NCBI GenBank assembly: GCA_949357655.1
Contig: CASHTG010000019.1
Coordinates: forward strand, 806,001 to 870,000
Reading direction: 5' to 3'
DNA length: 64,000 nt
From: Parascedosporium putredinis
Taxonomy: Eukaryota; Ascomycota; Sordariomycetes; Microascales; Microascaceae
Part shown: positions 38,171-49,270 of the stretch, piece after piece
Layout: each line of letters opens with the position of its first letter
Position numbering within the stretch: position 1 is the stretch's first letter
The notes under the pieces: generated by a model
Database searches by the model: none
Told to the model about the DNA's origin: nothing
What the model saw: the letters and a program-made list of their open reading frames with translations, nothing else
Translations under genes and position numbers: made by a program

Positions 38171-41100
38171 ATGCCTGTTGTGTCGCCAGAGAAGCTGGCA
38201 AGTCTGCAAAATAAAGCGGATGATGTCAGAAACGTGAGTTCTTCGTTGCCTCACAGCCGTGCTCCATCGCTCTATACTAACCTTTGGCACACGCAGATTT
38301 GTATTTTAGCTCACGTGGATCATGGGAAAACATCCCTATCAGACACTCTCTTAGCTACCAATGGGATCATCTCGCCCAAGCAGGCCGGGAAGGTCCGGTA
38401 CCTGGACTCACGCCCAGACGAGCAACTGCGCGGCATCACCATGGAGTCCTCTGCTATCTCGCTCTACTTCTCAATGCTCAAGAGGACGAGCCCCGATGCT
38501 GAACCCATACCTAAAGAGTATCTTATCAATCTAATCGACTCCCGGGCCACATCGACTTCAGCAGCGAGGTGTCTACGGCTTCTCGACTATGCGACGGGGC
38601 TGTTGTACTCGTTGATGTGGTTGAGGGCGTCTGCAGTCAGACCGTTACGGTGCTTAGGCAAGTCTGGATCGAGAAATTGAAGCCACTACTTGTGTTCAAC
38701 AAGATGGATCGCTTAGTGGCAGAGCTCCAGATGACTCCTGAAGAGGCGTACCAACACCTTAGTCGCCTGCTAGAACAAGTAAATGCGGTGCTCGGAAGCT
38801 TTTTCCAAGGAGATCGCATGGTAGAAGACTTGAATTGGAGAGAAAACGTGGAAAAACGAGTCGCGGCGAAAGAGGCACAAACAACTGCTCAGACCAACGA
38901 TCCGCTCGAGTCGCAATACGAGGAGGCTGATGATGAGGATCTATACTTTGCCCCGGAGAAGAACAATGTCATCTTCAGCAGCGCAATCGATGGTTGGGCG
39001 TTCACGGTGAGGCAGTTCTCAGCCCTGTATGAGAAGAAACTAGGCATCAAACGCGCAAATCTAGAAAAGGTCCTGTGGGGAAACTTTTATCTCGACCCGA
39101 AGACGAAGAAGCTTCTTGGGCCCAGGCATCTCAAGGGAAGGCCTTTGAAGCCTCTCTTTGTTCAACTGGTCTTAGATCCCATCTGGGCAGTGTACAAAGC
39201 AACGACTGGAGGGCCTAACGGCAAGGGTGACCCGGACCTTTTGGAAAAGATCACCAAAACGCTCAATGTCACTCTCGCACCCCATATCCTCCGGTCTCGC
39301 GATCCGCGCCTTTTGATGACAACGGTATTCTCTTCGTGGCTGCCCCTTTCTACGGCACTTCTTGTTTCGGTCATCGAGTCCCTTCCTTCGCCAGCCGCCG
39401 CGCAGGCGGAACGAATGCCAGATCTCCTTAACGACTCCCCGGCTCCAGCCGCATCAACCCCAAGCTTCGAGATGCTGTGACCACTTTCAAGAAGGAGAAG
39501 TCGGATCCCGTCGTTGTCTACGTCAGCAAAATAGTATCTGTGGCCGAAAGCGAGCTGCCCAAGAACAAGCGCCGTCCAGGACAAATGAGCAGCGAGGAAG
39601 CCCGGGAGCTGGCGAGGAAGAAACGGGTTGAGGCAGCCAAAGCGTTTGCCGCAGAATCCAACCCAGAAAACGATTTGCCGATCGCTCTCGACTCCATGCA
39701 TTTACATAGCACACCCGAGGAGAAAGTCGAGGATGTTCAGGTCGAGCCGGAGCATCTAATTGGATTCGCCCGCATATACTCTGGAACGCTGTCTGTTGGT
39801 GACCAACTCTACGTTGTTCCGCCCAAGTGGTCCCCCGAAGAGGGTAACGTGGCGGAGTTGCAAAAGGTTACTGTGGCCAGCCTATACATGTTCATGGGGC
39901 GGAACCTTGAGGAACTAGATACCGTCCCCGCTGGCGTCGTGTTTGGAATCGGTGGCCTTGAAGGGCGCATCCTCAAGTCGGGTACGCTCTGCAGTATCGC
40001 GGAGGGGGCCATGAACCTCGCAGGCGTTAATCTCGCCGGGAAGCCCATCGTCCGAGTCGCCCTCGAGCCAGTGAACCCCGGTGACCTCGACAAGATGATT
40101 AGCGGTCTCCGCCTTCTCGTACAAAGCGATCCTTGCGCCGAATACGAGCAATTCGAGAGCGGTGAGCATGTTCTCTTAACCGCCGGCGAGCTGCACCTCG
40201 AGCGCTGCATCAAGGATCTTCAGGAACGGTTTGCCCGCTGCGAGATCCAAGTCGGCGCCCCCATCGTTCCGTACCGCGAGACAATCGTCCGAGCAGAAGA
40301 GATGAGGCCGCCCGCAAACAAGGACCTCGGCCGTGGAACTATCGTTGCCTCCACCGGCATCACACAAGTGACGGTGCGCTTGCACGTCAGGCCTTTGCCG
40401 CAAGACGCCTCCGAGTTCCTAGTGAAGCATGCGCCTACGATACGCCAACTTTACTCCCGCCTCAAGGCCAAGGAAGAGGCAGCATCCGGCCAAGGCGACG
40501 AGCAGGACATCGACGACGGGATCGCCATAACGAAAGCCATGTCGTTGGACGACTTCAAGCAGCAGCTCCAAGCAGCGCTTGAGAACGAGCGCACGAGAGA
40601 GCGGTCCTGGAAGGGCGTAGTTGACCAAATCTCTGCCTTTGGCCCACGTCGAACCGGCCCCAACATTCTCGTCGACGCCACCAAGGACGGCGCCCTCACC
40701 CACCTCCTCGACGCCGACAAGAGCCGCGACAGCTCAGATCATCCCTTTAGCGACAGAGTTGGCCACGCGTTCCAGCTCGCCACGTTGCAAGGTCCCCTCT
40801 GCAACGAGCCTATGCAGGGCGTGGCCGTCTTCGTCGACGAAATCGCCGTCACGGGATCTTCCGGCAACGCCGGCGGCGAGGAGGACCAAGCCACCAACGT
40901 CGGCCGCCTGACCGGCGACATTATCAAGATGGTTCAAAAGTCCATCCACGCCGGGTTCCTCGATTGGTCCCCGCGCCTCATGCTCGCCATGTACATGGTT
41001 GAAGTCCAGGCGTCGATGGATGTGCTCGGCCGCGTCAATGATGTGCTCACCCGTCGGCGCGGCCGCGTCGTCGACGAGGCTATGAAAGAGGGCACGCCTT

Positions 41101-41399
41101 TCTTTACCATCCAAGCCATGGTGCCCGCCGCCGAATCATTCGGCTTTGCTGACGAGATGAGAAAGCGGACTAGCGGTGCGGCGCAGCCGCAACTTATCTT
41201 TGCCGGCTTTGAAATTTTCGACGAAGACCCGCTATGGCAGCCGTTTACGGAAGACGACCTAGAGGACCTCGGCGAGCTTGCTGATCGTGAGCTGGTTGCT
41301 AAAAAGTACATGGATGGAGTGCGGAAGAGGAAAGGCCTCCTCGTTGAAGGTAGGAATATGGCTACCATTGCTACCAAACAAAAGACTCTAAAACGGTGA
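38171..41399 (+). CDS. EF2-like ribosome assembly GTPase EFL1/Ria1
   Basis: Two exons are inferred, 38171-38233 and 38297-41399. With two missing bases allowed for, the protein is 1,055 residues, within the usual size for Efl1. It begins MPVVSPEKLASLQNKADDVR, and exon 2 opens with the GTPase G1 loop ICILAHVDHGKTSL (about 38,309). ITMESS supplies the G2 Thr, the G3 DxPGH site follows, and G4 NKMD is at 38,698. Later EF2-like domains include HVLLTAGELHLERCIKDLQE and the C-terminal GRLTGDIIKMVQKSIHAGFL. EFL1 works with SBDS/Sdo1 to release eIF6/Tif6 from pre-60S subunits in the cytoplasm. The first frame break (38541-38543, C run) lies inside the G3 motif, which would abolish GTPase function if real; the second is at 39437-39440. 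Confidence 0.95.
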
Positions 41400-41686
41400 T
41401 TGGAAGTGGGTAAAGGAAAATAGTAGCCACGGGGTTCCTTTTATTTTATTAGCTCAATAAGAACTCTACACGCTTTATTTTAATTATTCGTCGCTCCGTC
41501 TTATGCCTAGTTTTGGCTGGCAAGCATCCTGTGACGTAGAAAAGCAAATCACCAGGCTTTCGCCGGCCTTTGCCAGCAGCTAAACTAGCATCTCCATCGT
41601 AACATGAAGGTGATGTATCCGACTCCACATGGATCTCAGAGGCTAAAATCCACATCGCTCGGGGCAAATAATTCCTCGGGGACCCT

Positions 41687-43502
41687 CTAAGCACCCTCGC
41701 TGTCAAAGGGAGCGGTGATCTCGTCGGGAACGAAAACACCGTTCTCCTCGTGAACAGCCATTAAGAAACCCTTGGCGGCGAAGTGCCCCATCAAATTCAT
41801 CACCCCTCTTCTCTTCGCGTCATCCTCGTGTCCAAACTGGATGAGTTCCTCTAGGTTAGGGGGTCCATGGTATGGGGTTGCAATGATATTTCGGTTGGTC
41901 TTCGCAACCAATACCTGACGGTGCTTCTCCCAGTAGTCCATGAAACCCACTCGAGACGGCACAATCTTCCGCCCCAGCGAGAAGTCGAGATATTTATTGA
42001 ATGCCTTAATGTGCTCGGAGTGAACAAGGCGGTCCGATCCGTAAGAGAAGGCAATGAACGTCATAACCCCAGTTTCTTCAACCGTGACCCATTTAGAGGC
42101 ACCGTCCCCATCCTCTTTTTGAAGTACTTTCTGAGGTATTGCATGTGAGGGGTTGTATATTCGTCCTCGCCACTCATGATGTACCGTATCTTCCAAGGTA
42201 AGCCGATCTGGAAGGCAAGAGCAGATGGTCCGGTGTCAGGCCATTCAAAGATAGGTACGCAAACGTCCTCAAGTGGTTGCTTAATACCCGTGACCAAAGA
42301 GATGATAGGGTGGTCGATATTGTTGAGCTTCACCCCAAAGGTCACAGGCTTCGTACGGGTTCTAGGAGGTTCCCCGTAAAAGGCATTCGAGGGGTCGTAA
42401 ACAACGTGGTCAACAATATAGCGCCAGTCTCTTGGGACCACATCGAGGCCCTTTTGGGGCAGGCCGGACTCATCCGACTTGAAAGCAAAAGCGATCCATG
42501 GACCTGTGCGGAATCTTAGGGCACCAGGAGCGGTAAGGCTGTGAAGGCACTGGTTTACATGCGACAAGCCGAGCTTCTCCGACGATTTCAAGCCATAGAC
42601 ATCTACCATTGCCAGACCATGCCCAATGGTGGCCAGAGAAGTTCCGGGGCTCCCATTGACATGGAACGCCTTTCCCTTGAGAGAAATGAATTCGCCAAAA
42701 TTCTTGACAGAGTCGGAAATTTCATCGTGTTCGAGTCGGAGCTTCTTCTCTGGTCCGACTAGCTGGCACCAGACGAGGTCGGGGTTCTGGCGTGTCATAG
42801 GTATCACCATGGCAAGGAAATGATCGCTCGAAGGTCGCGTCGTAGGATCAAATGCTCCGAACTGCTTGCACACTCGCTTGTGGAATTTCCGGTCCATATT
42901 ACGGCAGTCGGTTGTGCAAAAGCGAGCACCACAACCAGTACACCGTAGGGTGGTGCCTTGCCAGCAGAAGGTGCACTCTTCGTCGAATGCCGATGTGTGT
43001 TGGCAGAGTCGAGCGTAATAGGCCTTTCCGAAAAGGGTCAACTGTTCAGCCCAGTTGAGTGGAACGTCCACAGATCCTTCGGCCTCATTACTTCCCGAGC
43101 TCGCCTGCTCAATACCAAGATTTTCGGAGTCAGCTTTCGACTTGATGAGCGAGAGTGCCCCCGAAGATGGAGTATGGGTAGGTGAATCAGGCTCGTGGGC
43201 TTCAGCCAGATCATCTGCTGCACTCGACTGGGGGACTGTCCTTCTAAGTCCAATTTCTGAAAGTAGTAGCTGTTAGGAAAATGCCAAAGGATAGAAGACA
43301 CTCTGCTATAACTTACTGAGATGGCCACACCATTAGTAACCTCATCATTAACTCCATCATAAGTGATGACATCGCTGCCAGTCACTTCTTCATTTGTCCT
43401 TTGATCATGCTGATCATTCTGATGGGCCTTTTTGGCCTTATTATAATAGCCTCCCTTTTTCTTAGACTTTCCCTTACTTTTCTTAGCTTTAAGCTTAGCC
43501 AT
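41687..43502 (-). CDS. MYND zinc-finger protein
   Basis: Exons are 43502-43317 and 43256-41687, with a 60 bp intron. With two missing bases allowed for, the protein has 585 residues. The start MAKLKAKKSKGKSKKKGGYY is very lysine-rich, like a nuclear or nucleolar targeting tail. A MYND zinc finger follows with the pattern CTFC-x7-CTGC-x3-FC-x3-C-x7-H-x3-C (CTFCWQGTTLRCTGCGARFC, then TTDCRNMDRKFHKRVC), at about 42,860-42,970. The rest has no motif I can name and ends in NGVFVPDEITAPFDSEGA. MYND fingers usually mediate protein-protein contacts. No complete SET domain is seen, so I do not call it a methyltransferase. Frame breaks are at 43230-43234 (C run on the coding strand) and 42116-42120 (A run). 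Confidence 0.8.
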
Positions 43503-44234
43503 AGTTACTAGGATAAAATGCTTAGAAAGAGAAGTTAGGATAGTAAAGTCGGATACGATGATACTTCAGGTAAGGATAGGATGGTTTGTTAACGCTTCGG
43601 AGATTGCAAGATTGACTGAGAGAAACTAGCCAAGAGAAGCGAGAGTTGAAATAAGGAAAAACATTCTTGTGGGATATCAAGGGCAAGAAATAAATAGTAG
43701 GACGCGAGACTCCCGGCCGTTCCTTCCCTTAATAGAGGAGAAAACTTTTCATCTTTTTGGTGCTTTCAGGCTTAACAAGGACGGAAGGCACTCTGGGCTC
43801 TGATGGTGTAGCTCATCAACGAACCTAGTAGAACTAGCTGGACCCGAGGTGATGTTGATAGTATAGAGACTTGGGAAGGAACAGAGCTATATCATGTCAA
43901 TAGCCCAGGTGCGCAGTATAAGGTGAGGGAAATCTAGAAACATTAGAGATATTGGGATTTTCGACAACCTGTACTAGCTCTCGGGTATTTATATCAGGTG
44001 GCTTTAGGCTTCTGGGTCAAGATGAACTAGGCTAGAGGAATAAGAAAGGATGGATGAGGCTATCGTTGACTGGTTTTCATTCGTTCAAGGCTGCCATTTC
44101 AGACAGTTTTTACTACTTGTTTGGCTCCACCTACTCAAACTAGACGCCTACAATGATTGTGAAGCAAAATAAGCCCAGAGGGTCCAAAGAAAAAAAAAGG
44201 AACAAGTTAAGGAGTGGCCGCTCATGGCGCCCGC
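43503..44234. other. intergenic, AT-rich
   Basis: About 730 bp upstream of the MYND gene and downstream of CSN5, both on the minus strand. It is richer in A/T and TA steps than neighbouring DNA, with no gene seen. Confidence 0.5.
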
Positions 44235-45310
44235 TTATTCAGACTTAGTAGAAGAATCGCAGAATACTTTGGCTTTGACGTCCGCCGCAAGCAATCCGGT
44301 ACGTTCCCTGGTCGCAATCATATCGCTGTCCTTGGCAATCTTCTCGAGCGCCTTGTCCACAGCCGTCTTGTTGGGGTAGAGGCCAGATTGAGGCCTCACC
44401 TTGGCGAGATTTCGCGTAGCTTCAGCAATCTTGGAGCTCAGGTCCAGTATTTGCTTGTTGCCGTATTCCCTGTTGGTGAGAAGCGGGTTTGCGCTCAACG
44501 TCTGGACCCAGTACTTTTGCCAGAGGAGGTCCAAGGTGGTTGTCAAGCGAGCTCTTGAAGTGCGAAATCTCAAGATTGTAGTACTTGCTCGCGTGGGCAC
44601 CAAACTCGGCAATCTTGGCCAGAGGCACAGCTCCGCTTTCGGATTTGTTCCCAGGACCAGCGCCTCCGGCGGCCTTGTGGTCGGCAGGGTACGTCCGGAA
44701 AGCACCAATCTCGACCTTGCCGGCGTTGATGGTTCGATCGGGATCGATGACGACGGCTAGGAAGGGATCGGTGAACTGTTGCTGCATCAATTGGGTCTCG
44801 ACATCTATGCCGCTCAGCCAGCACCCGTACCCGGGGTGGCTATGGTACCAGCCAACCACATTCTCCGTCCTCCCCTGTGCTCTCGACGCCTCGGTATATT
44901 CGATCAGGTACTCGTTGGCATCGGCCTGAGCATTGACGCGAGTCTCGGTGCCTTCCACGGGAGGCGGAAGGCGTCGGTGACGACGAACGTATCGCCCGTG
45001 ATATATCCCTGCATCAAGCCCATGACCTCAAGGAGCCTCCCGAGCGGGCATGCATAACCATTTTGATGAGCGCGACCGCGCTAATGCGGACATGCTTGAA
45101 CCAGTTGATGTCCTTTTTCCATGGTTTCGAGTCGGTTAGTTCCTTCTCCGCCGCGGGGTCGTGGATGTATAGTGCATCTCGTTTCGGATCGATTAGCTTC
45201 ACATTATTGTCGAGCTCTACAGTCAAAAGAAGGCTTGGTTAGTATAGAGGCGAATATCGAAACGCTGTGGAGTTGAAGGTCTCACCCCACGACTTCAGTG
45301 CAACATCCAT
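44235..45310 (-). CDS. CSN5: COP9 signalosome subunit 5 (JAMM deneddylase)
   Basis: Exons are 45310-45286 and 45216-44235, with a 69 bp intron immediately after MDVALKSW. The protein is about 335 residues, the normal CSN5 length. The MPN+ domain carries the complete JAMM zinc motif, VVGWYHSHPGYGCWLSGID (about 44,799-44,858), with both histidines, the serine and the aspartate present. DPFLAVVIDPDRTINAGKVE follows. The C-terminal part has the CSN5 tail (YWVQTLSANPLLTNREYGNK). CSN5 removes NEDD8 from cullins within the COP9 signalosome, controlling SCF ubiquitin ligases. Frame breaks are at 45032-45033 and 44959-44961 (missing bases) and at about 44,533-44,538, which fits one extra base better than one missing base. 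Confidence 0.95.
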
Positions 45311-46041
45311 GGCGGATGGATTTGCGCTTTCGGGTAGCTTTCGGGAGAGGATTTATCTAGTGTGCATTCGGAATCGTTGTCCTTTGAGAGATGTCGCAAA
45401 CGATATGTGGTTTGTCGACCACCCTCTTGGATGCAAGTCGTTGGTTGATGTGCTATCACTGTCAATGAGCTTGTCATCGTCCCCCACCCCACCAATTGAC
45501 CTTTACGGCACTGCCCCTCAATGTCTGTGCCTACGCCCCCGCATACCGTTTTTAGCGATTTCGTTTTACTGATATATCGATTCAATGTTCCTCTGCTAGA
45601 TAGAAAGCACCTAAGGCAAGCTCAGTATATTTAAATATTAGCTCCCCAATTTATTCAAGTAGTAATGCCGTAGTTACTTAAGGGGAATATTATTACCTCT
45701 AATCTCGGATAGCTAGTTGAAGTAAGTCTAACGATAGGTTGAATCTTTGTCCGGCTGGAGGGGGATGCTGGCTATGAGGGGTCACTATGTTGGCATGTTG
45801 GCTCTTGCCTAGAAAAAGAGCACTTTTTAGGCATCCACTATAGGATTTCACGCCGTCCTTCTGGTTGCAAAGGTTTCCAAAATCATATTTGAACATCACT
45901 TCTTGGGAAATAGAGGGGTTTAGCATAACAGTGGAGTAAATTCAGAGGAGCCTTTTAATTTTTGCTTCATTAGTATGTTATTGCTTCATTGGCATCCTAT
46001 TTTTGACTGTTTCTGTCCATTCAGACCTTTACCTTCCACCT
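45311..46041. other. intergenic, AT-rich core
   Basis: About 730 bp upstream of CSN5, including its promoter. The part from 45,590 to 45,990 is AT- and TA-rich. No gene is seen. Confidence 0.5.
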
Positions 46042-48312
46042 TTAGTCCACCACCTCCAGCATCGAGTAGGCCTTGTGGTTGATTGCCTTTTCACCAAACT
46101 AAGAGGGTCCGTCTTAGCCTTGGTGGTCGCGACGACTTGGACATCCCCATCTTCCGTCACCTGCACTACAACAGCGTCCTCCTCCTCTTCGGGCTCCTCG
46201 AACCCTCCACCGTCAAGGAACACCTTCAACATTCCTTGAGAGTATCCCGACACCAGAGATGTGCCATTATCATCAACGGTAACGGGCTTCGGGGCACCCT
46301 CACCACGCCCGCCCGCAAGATTCCAGAAGACGAGTTCAGGGAGTTCATAGCCGGCCTCCTTGTACTTTGCTGCGATACGTTGATAAGAGGTCTCCCACTT
46401 CTTGCTCCCTTCAGTGGCTTCGTTAAACTGCATATCGCTAAAAACGAACAACCTTTTGATCATATCCTCTTGCTTCAAGTTATGTTTCTGGGCCATCGGT
46501 AGGATGAGGTCTTCAAATACACCCGTAAAGTTGGTGGTGCAGCCCCACTCTGCCTGTGACATGGAAGCGACCTTCTCTGAAAAGGGTTTGGACAGGTCTA
46601 CTTGAGCAACACTCGGCCTCTCGCTAAAGGTGATGAATGCCCCCTGGAAAGGCGGCTGGGCCACTTCGCTGATCAATAGCGAGAGACCGATGGCAGAATG
46701 CATGGGAGACGTGCCATCCTGTAGCTGGGGCGAGAACATGCTGCCGCTCACATCACAGACGGCCATGGATGACTCGAGAGCTCCCGAGTCTTTGATACGC
46801 TGTACTAGCGTCTTCCATTGCCCGTCAGAGATCTTACTCTTGACTATCCACTCCAAGTTGCTTGTCTTCTTTTGACGATTGGAGCTTGAGTCTAAGGCGC
46901 CTTTGACAAGAACGCTGGGTAGCAGGGTGGCGCCGCTAATTTGCGCTTTCCCGCCAGCGACATTTTCAGCGTAGGCGAAAAAGCGCTCTTCGTCTCTCTT
47001 GAGGAAGACGTCCATGTATTTGTTCATTGCGGTGGATGGTATGCGATCATACTTGATCTTTTCATACGTTTTTGCGGACAAATTCCGCTCAACGACGCCG
47101 AGATGATCTCTTAACGCAGAAATTGACTTGCGGTATTCTTCACGAACGTGGCGGAGGTATACCTCTCGTTGCTTGGCTAGATCTCCCTCCAGGGCAGGGT
47201 CCTTCGCCACGCGCTCTTGAATTTCCGGCATGGGATGCAGAAGCTCAGCGATCGACGAAACGATTATTGTGTGCTTGTCGTGGAATCTCTCGTGAGATGG
47301 GGCCCATTTGGCGCAGAGCGAGATGCCCCGCTTTGCCTTGGTGTCGGAGCCGCGGAGGGCTGCAAGATCCTTCTTAAGCTGCGTAGCAAATAATCTCGCC
47401 ACTGACAGATGAAGTCCACGGTGGAAGGCATTGGTATTGAACTTCTCAACGGCCCGAGTATGACGGTCTTCTCGAAGCTTGCGGCGCTTCGCTCGGGCTT
47501 CCTCCTGTGTATTGCGTGATTCATGATCAGTAATGTTGAGAATGTCTTTAGGCTGTGCTAGGACATTGAGGAGGTCGTTGGCGCTCAGGGCTAGAAGATT
47601 CAAAAGATCTTTCCAATAGCCGTGAGCTACTCCGTTCAGCACATCGTAGGCGCCAGAATCATCCCCGTCTGTAGAATAGTCCTCGGCTGTCACAACGACC
47701 ATAGAATCTTCGCCACTCTTTGCTCCCGACGGGTCTTCCTTTGCCGCCTTCTTCTCTATCACAGGTCGACTGAGCCATGCGAGGTTCCGTAGGAGTGTAC
47801 GAGGGTGCGTCTCTGCGAGCCAACCCGCAGCCATGTAAAAAGTTGGCCTTGAGCCCTTGCCGAGGTGAATGGAACGGGAGTTGAAGATGATTTTCAATGT
47901 CGCGAGGGGATCTTGAGCCCACGCTTCACGGAGAAGGTGTTGTAGCCGCTCTCCTTGGACCGTTGGCTCCATGTCATAAAAGAGGTCGACAAGGGGGTTC
48001 TTAGTCGAAACGTGGGTCGGGTCAAGATTCTCTGTCAAGGTCATATTCGGCCCAAGCTGGGGAGCGCCGTTATCAGATAAAGGGCATCCATGAAGGGGTG
48101 ACCCTTCTCCGTGTTATTTTTAGCTGGTTTTCCCTCGTCTGCACCGAGGTTCAACGCTTTGAGCTTCTCATCCACTACGGGAGTTACATCCCCTCAATGA
48201 ATTTGGCAAAATCATTCTGGGCTAAGGTCAGGGCTGGATGAGAGGGAAAGTTGACCGAGAAGCCATATCTGAGGAACCATGGCTCCTGGGATTGTTCCGC
48301 CATGTTCGACAT
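46042..48312 (-). CDS. DUF2828 protein with von Willebrand A-like domain
   Basis: With three missing bases allowed for, the protein is about 757 residues. The start at 48312 gives MSNMAEQSQEPWFLRYG; 48303 is an alternative. A helical N-terminal DUF2828 region includes REAWAQDPLATLKIIFNSRS, then FYMAAGWLAETHPRTLLRNL and a Lys/Arg-rich stretch. The C-terminal half has a von Willebrand A-like fold with a metal-binding MIDAS signature, AVCDVSGSM (about 46,738-46,764), then LSLLISEVAQPPFQGAFITF and LFVFSDMQFNEA. DUF2828 proteins have no established biochemical role that I can state. The helical-plus-VWA layout recalls Ro60/TROVE RNA-binding proteins, which is only an analogy. Frame breaks are at 48190-48193 (G run on the coding strand), about 48,080, and 46088-46091 (A run). 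The last hides the true stop at 46042. Confidence 0.87.
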
Positions 48313-49270
48313 TCTGGTGACTGTATATCGGACGAATCCCGCAAAATGGGAATGTGATATGGCAGAACCCTTGCACCTTGAAAGGACTTTCTGCACGAAA
48401 GTTGAATCGGGGATGGTGCGAGGAGAGAGTCAAAAACAAGCTGAGAGATTCTTGATGTGGCCGGGGGACTCGTAGCTTTATAGCGCGCAGCTGCTTGTGT
48501 CGAGTCAGTATTGATACATTGTGGCATCAGCCCAATAACGACGGTATGGCGCAGCACAGCAGGGGTGTCAGCAAGAGAACAAGCGAGCATCAATCTGTGA
48601 TGTAAGTTGGTGGCGGGGTGCCGAGAGTGTCGCCATGCATCCATTCCATTCAATTCAATATCTCGGTTAGCGCATACAAGTAGCATCCCTGAGCGGGGCA
48701 AACCACACAAGGGTAGCTTCAGCCCTACTCCTTATTCCTTGACGGGGACGGAATGGGGCCGTTCAAGTGCGCTTTCCTTCAAGTTGTCATTACGTCGGGC
48801 GTTGGTTGGTTTCCCATCCATCAGCGAGATATTAGTGGCTATTCTGGGGTGGGGTAGTTAGTCGGGAAGGCACGATCTTCCCCGAGTGACTCAGTCCGGC
48901 TAGGCTGAGTCTTGGGAAGAATCTGCCTTTTCGTGGTGATCGCTGGGTCTCTGGGTCTGCTAAGTAGCGATGACTTTCTTATAAAATACTAGTAGTAAGT
49001 AAGTACAAGTAAGTTAGTTCTACCCTCCTAGCTACCTATCTACTGGATAACCCCTTTTCACCCTCCTGGATCCTAGATGGTGATCGCGTGGACCATCGGG
49101 TGATCTTCGGCCGATATCCATCGGCTGCAGCTGCCAGTGAGTTTCAATAAAACAATATTATATTATTACTAATCCTTTAATAAAGACTCTTATCGATATC
49201 TAGAACTCATCCTAATATACTGAGGTAGCCTAACCCTAAGCTATATATGATGACCCTAGAGCCTGGGAAT
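48313..49270. other. intergenic boundary, AT-rich
   Basis: About 960 bp between the DUF2828 gene and the 3' end of the LysM gene. The stretch 48,960-49,260 is clearly AT- and TA-rich. It marks the change from the housekeeping block to the accessory block. No gene is seen. Confidence 0.5.
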
